DNA of 33,048 bases from CAMAUF01 sp046152925 (GTDB taxonomy: Bacteria > Chloroflexota > Dehalococcoidia > Tepidiformales > Tepidiformaceae): NCBI GenBank assembly GCA_046152925.1, contig JBJXFX010000037.1:1-33048 (forward strand). The letters run 5' to 3'. This document shows positions 30,153-33,048 of the stretch, piece by piece. Position numbers and translations under genes: made by a program. The notes under the pieces were generated by a model. The model was not told the DNA's origin. It did no database searches and saw only the letters and a program-made list of their open reading frames with translations. Each line of letters starts with the position of its first letter. Position 1 is the stretch's first letter.

Positions 30153-31477
30153 GCGCCCGGCTCCCGCTCGAGGGTGTGCGGATCGTCGACCTTTGCGTCG
30201 TCTGGGCCGGGACCTTCTCGACACTGCTCCTCGCGGACCTCGGGGCGGAGGTGATCAAGGTCGAGAACCCCTTCGTCCTCCCACCGATGACGCGAGGCAC
30301 GCTCGCCCGGCCGTCGAAGGAGATCGCGCTCGCCTCCCCCGCCGCCGCGGGCGGGTACCCCAACAACGACCCCGGCACGCGCCCATGGAACTTCCATCCG
30401 ACCTTCGTCTCGCTCTACCGGAACAAGAAGAGCTTCACGGTCGACTGGCGCACGCCGGAGGGCATGGATGTCGTCGGTCGGCTGATCGCCAAGTCCGACG
30501 CCGTCGTCGAAAACAACGCGACGGAGACGCTAGAACGGCTTGGCGTGACCTATGACTGGCTGCGGAAGTGGCGCGAGGACATCATCCTCATCCGGATGGC
30601 CGCGTACGGCTCGACCGGGCCGTATGCCCAGGCTCGCGCCCTCGGGGTCCACTTGGAGAGCGTGATGGGCCACACCCTGCTCCGCGGCTACACGGACCTC
30701 GAACCGACGACGAGCACGCCCATCTTCTCGGGGGACTACCTCGCCGGCGCCCAGAGCGCCCTCGCGGTGATGATGGCGATTTGGCACCGGGACCGCACCG
30801 GCGAGGGCCAACTGATCGAGATGGCTCAGGCAGAGAACGCCTCCGCGATGCTCGCCCAGGCCTACATGGACTTCGGACTCAACGGTCGTGCGCCCGAACG
30901 GGTCGGGAACCGTTCGATCTACGGCCACGCCCCTTCCGGCGTCTTCCGTTGCGCTGGCGGCGATGCGTCTGCGGTCGAGGACCGTTGGGTCAGCATTGTC
31001 GTCACGAGCGATGACGAGTGGGCTGGGCTGGTCGCGGCGATGGGCTCGCCCGGTTGGGCGTCGAGTCCAACACTCGCCACGCAGGCAGGCCGTGTGGCCG
31101 AACAAGACCGGATCGAATCGGAAATCTCGGCCTGGACGAGGACCTGGGACGACTACGCCCTGTTCCATCACCTCCAGGCACACGGCGTACCGTCGGCGCC
31201 AGTGCTGGACGGTTCGCGCGGGTTCGATGACCCGCACGCCCTCGCCCGCGGCGTCTACCAGCCGATGACGCCGTTCGACCAACGCGGGACGTTCCGGTTC
31301 GCCGGTCCGTTCCTCAAGTTCCCCGCGACGCCCCTGACGGTACGCCAAGCGCCCGTCGCCCTGGGTGAACATAACCGCTACGTCTACCGCGACGTCCTCG
31401 GCTACAGCGAAGAGGAATACCAGGGGTTTATCGAACGCGGCCACGTCTCGATGGACTTCGACCCGTCCATCCCGTAA
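30149..31477 (+). CDS. Family III CoA-transferase (CaiB/BaiF), partner with Glu at the catalytic site
   Basis: The 442-residue protein has the family start VRIVDLCVVWAGTFSTLLLADLGAEVIKVENP, in segments, then RNKKSFTVDW. The position matching the catalytic Asp is E229 (GQLIEMAQAEN). An insert near residues 44-80 (TRGTLARPSKEIAL, then PNNDPGTRPWNF) is absent from the first subunit. It overlaps the upstream gene by four bases. Two such genes together recall heterodimeric enzymes such as BbsEF, where only one subunit carries the Asp; whether that applies is inference. Alternatively it is an independent enzyme with a Glu. Confidence 0.88.
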   Translation: MSARLPLEGVRIVDLCVVWAGTFSTLLLADLGAEVIKVENPFVLPPMTRGTLARPSKEIALASPAAAGGYPNNDPGTRPWNFHPTFVSLYRNKKSFTVDWRTPEGMDVVGRLIAKSDAVVENNATETLERLGVTYDWLRKWREDIILIRMAAYGSTGPYAQARALGVHLESVMGHTLLRGYTDLEPTTSTPIFSGDYLAGAQSALAVMMAIWHRDRTGEGQLIEMAQAENASAMLAQAYMDFGLNGRAPERVGNRSIYGHAPSGVFRCAGGDASAVEDRWVSIVVTSDDEWAGLVAAMGSPGWASSPTLATQAGRVAEQDRIESEISAWTRTWDDYALFHHLQAHGVPSAPVLDGSRGFDDPHALARGVYQPMTPFDQRGTFRFAGPFLKFPATPLTVRQAPVALGEHNRYVYRDVLGYSEEEYQGFIERGHVSMDFDPSIP

Positions 31478-31486
31478 AACCAGCCT

Positions 31487-31503
31487 CGCCCCATGCGGGG
31501 GCG
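31487..31503 (+). terminator. Weak GC hairpin between CoA-transferase and VOC genes
   Basis: CGCCCC, loop ATGCG, GGGGCG, just after the CoA-transferase stop and next to the VOC ribosome site. It has no U-run and may influence VOC translation instead. Confidence 0.4.
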
Positions 31504-31518
31504 TTGGGGAGGTGGGGT

Positions 31519-32013
31519 GTGGCGTTCGACTTCTCAAGACCGTTGTCGGCGGTGCCGTTCGAAAACGTCTACCACATCGGCGTGGTCGTCGAAGACATTG
31601 AGGCCTCGATGCGTCAGGTCGCGGACCAGGTTGGCGTCACCTGGGCCGGGCGCCGCACGGCGACGGTCACCGTCCGGCAGGACGGCCGGATCGCCCCGAT
31701 TTCGCTTGAGGTGTGCTACTCCCGGAACGGCCCGCCGTTTATCGAGCTCATTGAGGGCCAGGGCAACGGCGTTTGGAGCGCGGCCGGCGGGACCCGGCTC
31801 CACCACATCGGCATCTACGTCGAAGACCTCGCCGCAGAAACGGCCCGGCTGACGAAGTTGGGGATGACCTCCGAGGCGCTCGGCGTCGGCGCCGACCCCG
31901 CCGACCTTGCGCCAAGCCTGTTTAGCTACATGACGAGCCCCTTCGGCGTCCGCTTGGAGCTGGTCGACGCGGCCGGGCGCGATGGCCTTCGGGCGTGGAC
32001 CTCGGGGTCGTAG
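31519..32013 (+). CDS. VOC superfamily protein (glyoxalase/epimerase-like)
   Basis: The 164-residue protein has two beta-alpha-beta-beta-beta modules. All four metal-ligand positions of the VOC fold are seen: His in NVYHIGVVVED, Glu in FIELIEG, His in LHHIGIYVED and Glu in RLELVDA. That is the pattern of glyoxalase I and methylmalonyl-CoA epimerase. Its place after CoA-transferases favours a CoA-ester epimerase or similar role, as inference. The GTG at 31519 has GGGGAGG seven bases upstream; a TTG at 31504 is less likely because it overlaps that site. Confidence 0.85.
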   Translation: MAFDFSRPLSAVPFENVYHIGVVVEDIEASMRQVADQVGVTWAGRRTATVTVRQDGRIAPISLEVCYSRNGPPFIELIEGQGNGVWSAAGGTRLHHIGIYVEDLAAETARLTKLGMTSEALGVGADPADLAPSLFSYMTSPFGVRLELVDAAGRDGLRAWTSGS

Positions 32014-32091
32014 CTGCCCCGGATGTCGGACTTCCGGTTACGGGTGGCCCGCCAGGCGCGCATCGTCGCCGTGTGCAGCGCCCCGAGCGCA

Positions 32092-32097
32092 TAGAAT
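32092..32097 (+). promoter_or_regulatory. Possible -10 element before the final gene
   Basis: TAGAAT (one base from TATAAT), 31 nt before the ATG at 32129. No clear -35. Confidence 0.3.
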
Positions 32098-32128
32098 GAG
32101 GCCATTCCAACCAGGCGAGGTCCACGAC

Positions 32129-33048
32129 ATGGTCACGATCGTTGGCAACGTGAAGCTCGAAGACGACTACACGCATCCCCTCGGGCCCGAAGAGAACTTC
32201 AACGAGTCCGTGTACTTCAACTTCTTCGACCGCACGAAGCAGATGGGCGGCTTCGTCCGCATCGGCAATCGTGCCAACGAAGGCCACGCGGAGATGACGG
32301 TCATCGTCTACCTTCCGGACGGTTCTGCCCTGTTTAACTACAAGCGGCCGCAGATCTCGCACAACAACGGCTGGGACGCGGGCGGCCTCAAGATCGATGT
32401 GCTCAAGCCGATGGAAGAGGTCGTCACCAGCTACGACGGCTCGGTCGTCTACCTCAAGGACCCGACCGAGATGCGCGAGCCATCAGTCGCGTTCAAGGAG
32501 AACCCGCACCGCAAGCTCAAGCTCCGGATCACGCATTACGGCACCGGCCCCGTCTACGGCCATGTGGCCGACGAGAAGTCGGAGAACAACTTCGCGCGCG
32601 CCCACTACGAGCAACACATGCGCATCGCCGGGACGATCCAGATCGACGACGAGACGCCCTTCGAAATCGCCGGCAACGGCCTGCGCGACCACTCCTGGGG
32701 CCCGCGCTACTGGCAGTCGACGCCGAGCTACCGCTGGATCACCGGGAACTACGGTGACGACCTTGGCATGGTGATTTCGGTCTCCGGCGGCCGTTCCGGC
32801 GGCGTCTTCCACAAGGGCCAGGAGCTCATCCAGATCACGAACGTTGAGCTCGACACGGAGTACGACGGGAACACGAACTACCACAAGGCGCTCAAGGCGA
32901 AGGTGACGCTCGCGAACGGCGAGACGCACACGGTCGAAGGCAAAGTGAAGGGCTTCCTGCCCATGCGAAACCGTCGCGCGGGCATGTTCACGCACATCGG
33001 CGAAGGGATGACGGAGTACACGCTCGATGGCGGCGCCCGCGTCGGCTA
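32129..33048 (+). CDS. CrtC-like / DUF7064-type protein, cut by the window end
   Basis: At least 306 residues are present with no stop before the end. The sequence has a mainly beta pattern. It contains ESVYFNFFD near the N-terminus and the motif GLRDHSWGPRYWQ, which I associate with the lipocalin-like hydroxyneurosporene synthase (CrtC) and DUF7064/DUF7065 proteins. Some CrtC relatives hydrate isoprenoid double bases, but the activity of this branch is not known to me. GAGG lies nine bases before the ATG. No signal peptide is visible. Its place after the CoA-transferase and VOC genes suggests a role with the same hydrophobic or cyclic substrate. Confidence 0.7.
   Translation, partial: MVTIVGNVKLEDDYTHPLGPEENFNESVYFNFFDRTKQMGGFVRIGNRANEGHAEMTVIVYLPDGSALFNYKRPQISHNNGWDAGGLKIDVLKPMEEVVTSYDGSVVYLKDPTEMREPSVAFKENPHRKLKLRITHYGTGPVYGHVADEKSENNFARAHYEQHMRIAGTIQIDDETPFEIAGNGLRDHSWGPRYWQSTPSYRWITGNYGDDLGMVISVSGGRSGGVFHKGQELIQITNVELDTEYDGNTNYHKALKAKVTLANGETHTVEGKVKGFLPMRNRRAGMFTHIGEGMTEYTLDGGARVG

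Overview
The window is GC-rich, densely coded bacterial DNA with short gaps (none over 300 bases) and many 4-nt ATGA/GTGA/TTGA gene overlaps. Several traits fit a Chloroflexota-type heterotroph, possibly of the Dehalococcoidia/Tepidiforma kind: lipoprotein-type secreted proteins, a WYL regulator, a luciferase-like monooxygenase, paired family III CoA-transferases and a PNPase with a long Gly/Arg tail. That assignment is inference from gene content. No rRNA, tRNA or CRISPR array was seen.

Layout. (1) 6-1298: a complete insertion sequence with a DDE transposase and ends that each carry two copies of a terminal repeat. (2) 8797 down to 1455, minus strand: a palindromic operator, a Fur-like DNA-binding-domain protein, a family 5 solute-binding lipoprotein, an alpha/beta hydrolase, two DppB/DppC-type permeases, a cupin and a TIGR03960-type radical SAM protein. 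No ABC ATPase is present. (3) 11750 to 8847, minus: rpsO-pnp with terminators. (4) 11825-12672, plus: a P-loop kinase-like gene overlapping a small unknown gene. (5) 12835-17294: pepA, convergent with a secreted gluzincin metallopeptidase, then a MarR regulator. (6) 17436-19430, plus: a luciferase-like flavin monooxygenase and two tandem paralogous four-cysteine mini-proteins. (7) 23903 to 19505, minus: aminopeptidase P, DPP-IV-like peptidase and a sulfurtransferase, in an apparent operon. (8) 23967-27041: a NUDIX hydrolase, a WYL regulator and, divergent from it, a copper nitrite reductase with an extra C-terminal cupredoxin. (9) 27146-33048: a CoA-linked catabolic block with a DUF2071 protein, a crotonase-family protein, two overlapping CoA-transferases, a VOC protein and a CrtC-like/DUF7064-type protein cut by the window end.

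The most notable find is the sulfurtransferase at 19505-20341. Its reading frame passes through an in-frame TGA placed exactly at the catalytic cysteine of the rhodanese active-site loop (Y-U-Q-G-G-I-R). A perfect 7-bp hairpin with a GGC loop follows 10 nt after the TGA, where a bacterial SECIS element belongs. The downstream 42 codons complete a normal-length two-domain sulfurtransferase. I read it as a selenocysteine-containing rhodanese; a conventional annotation would truncate it at 19634.

Other points of interest are the operator plus domain-only Fur-like regulator ahead of the solute-binding protein, the three-domain CuNIR with a divergent regulator and inverted repeats, the Asp/Glu pair of CoA-transferases that may form a heterodimer, and two genes whose stop codon sits in the loop of their own terminator.
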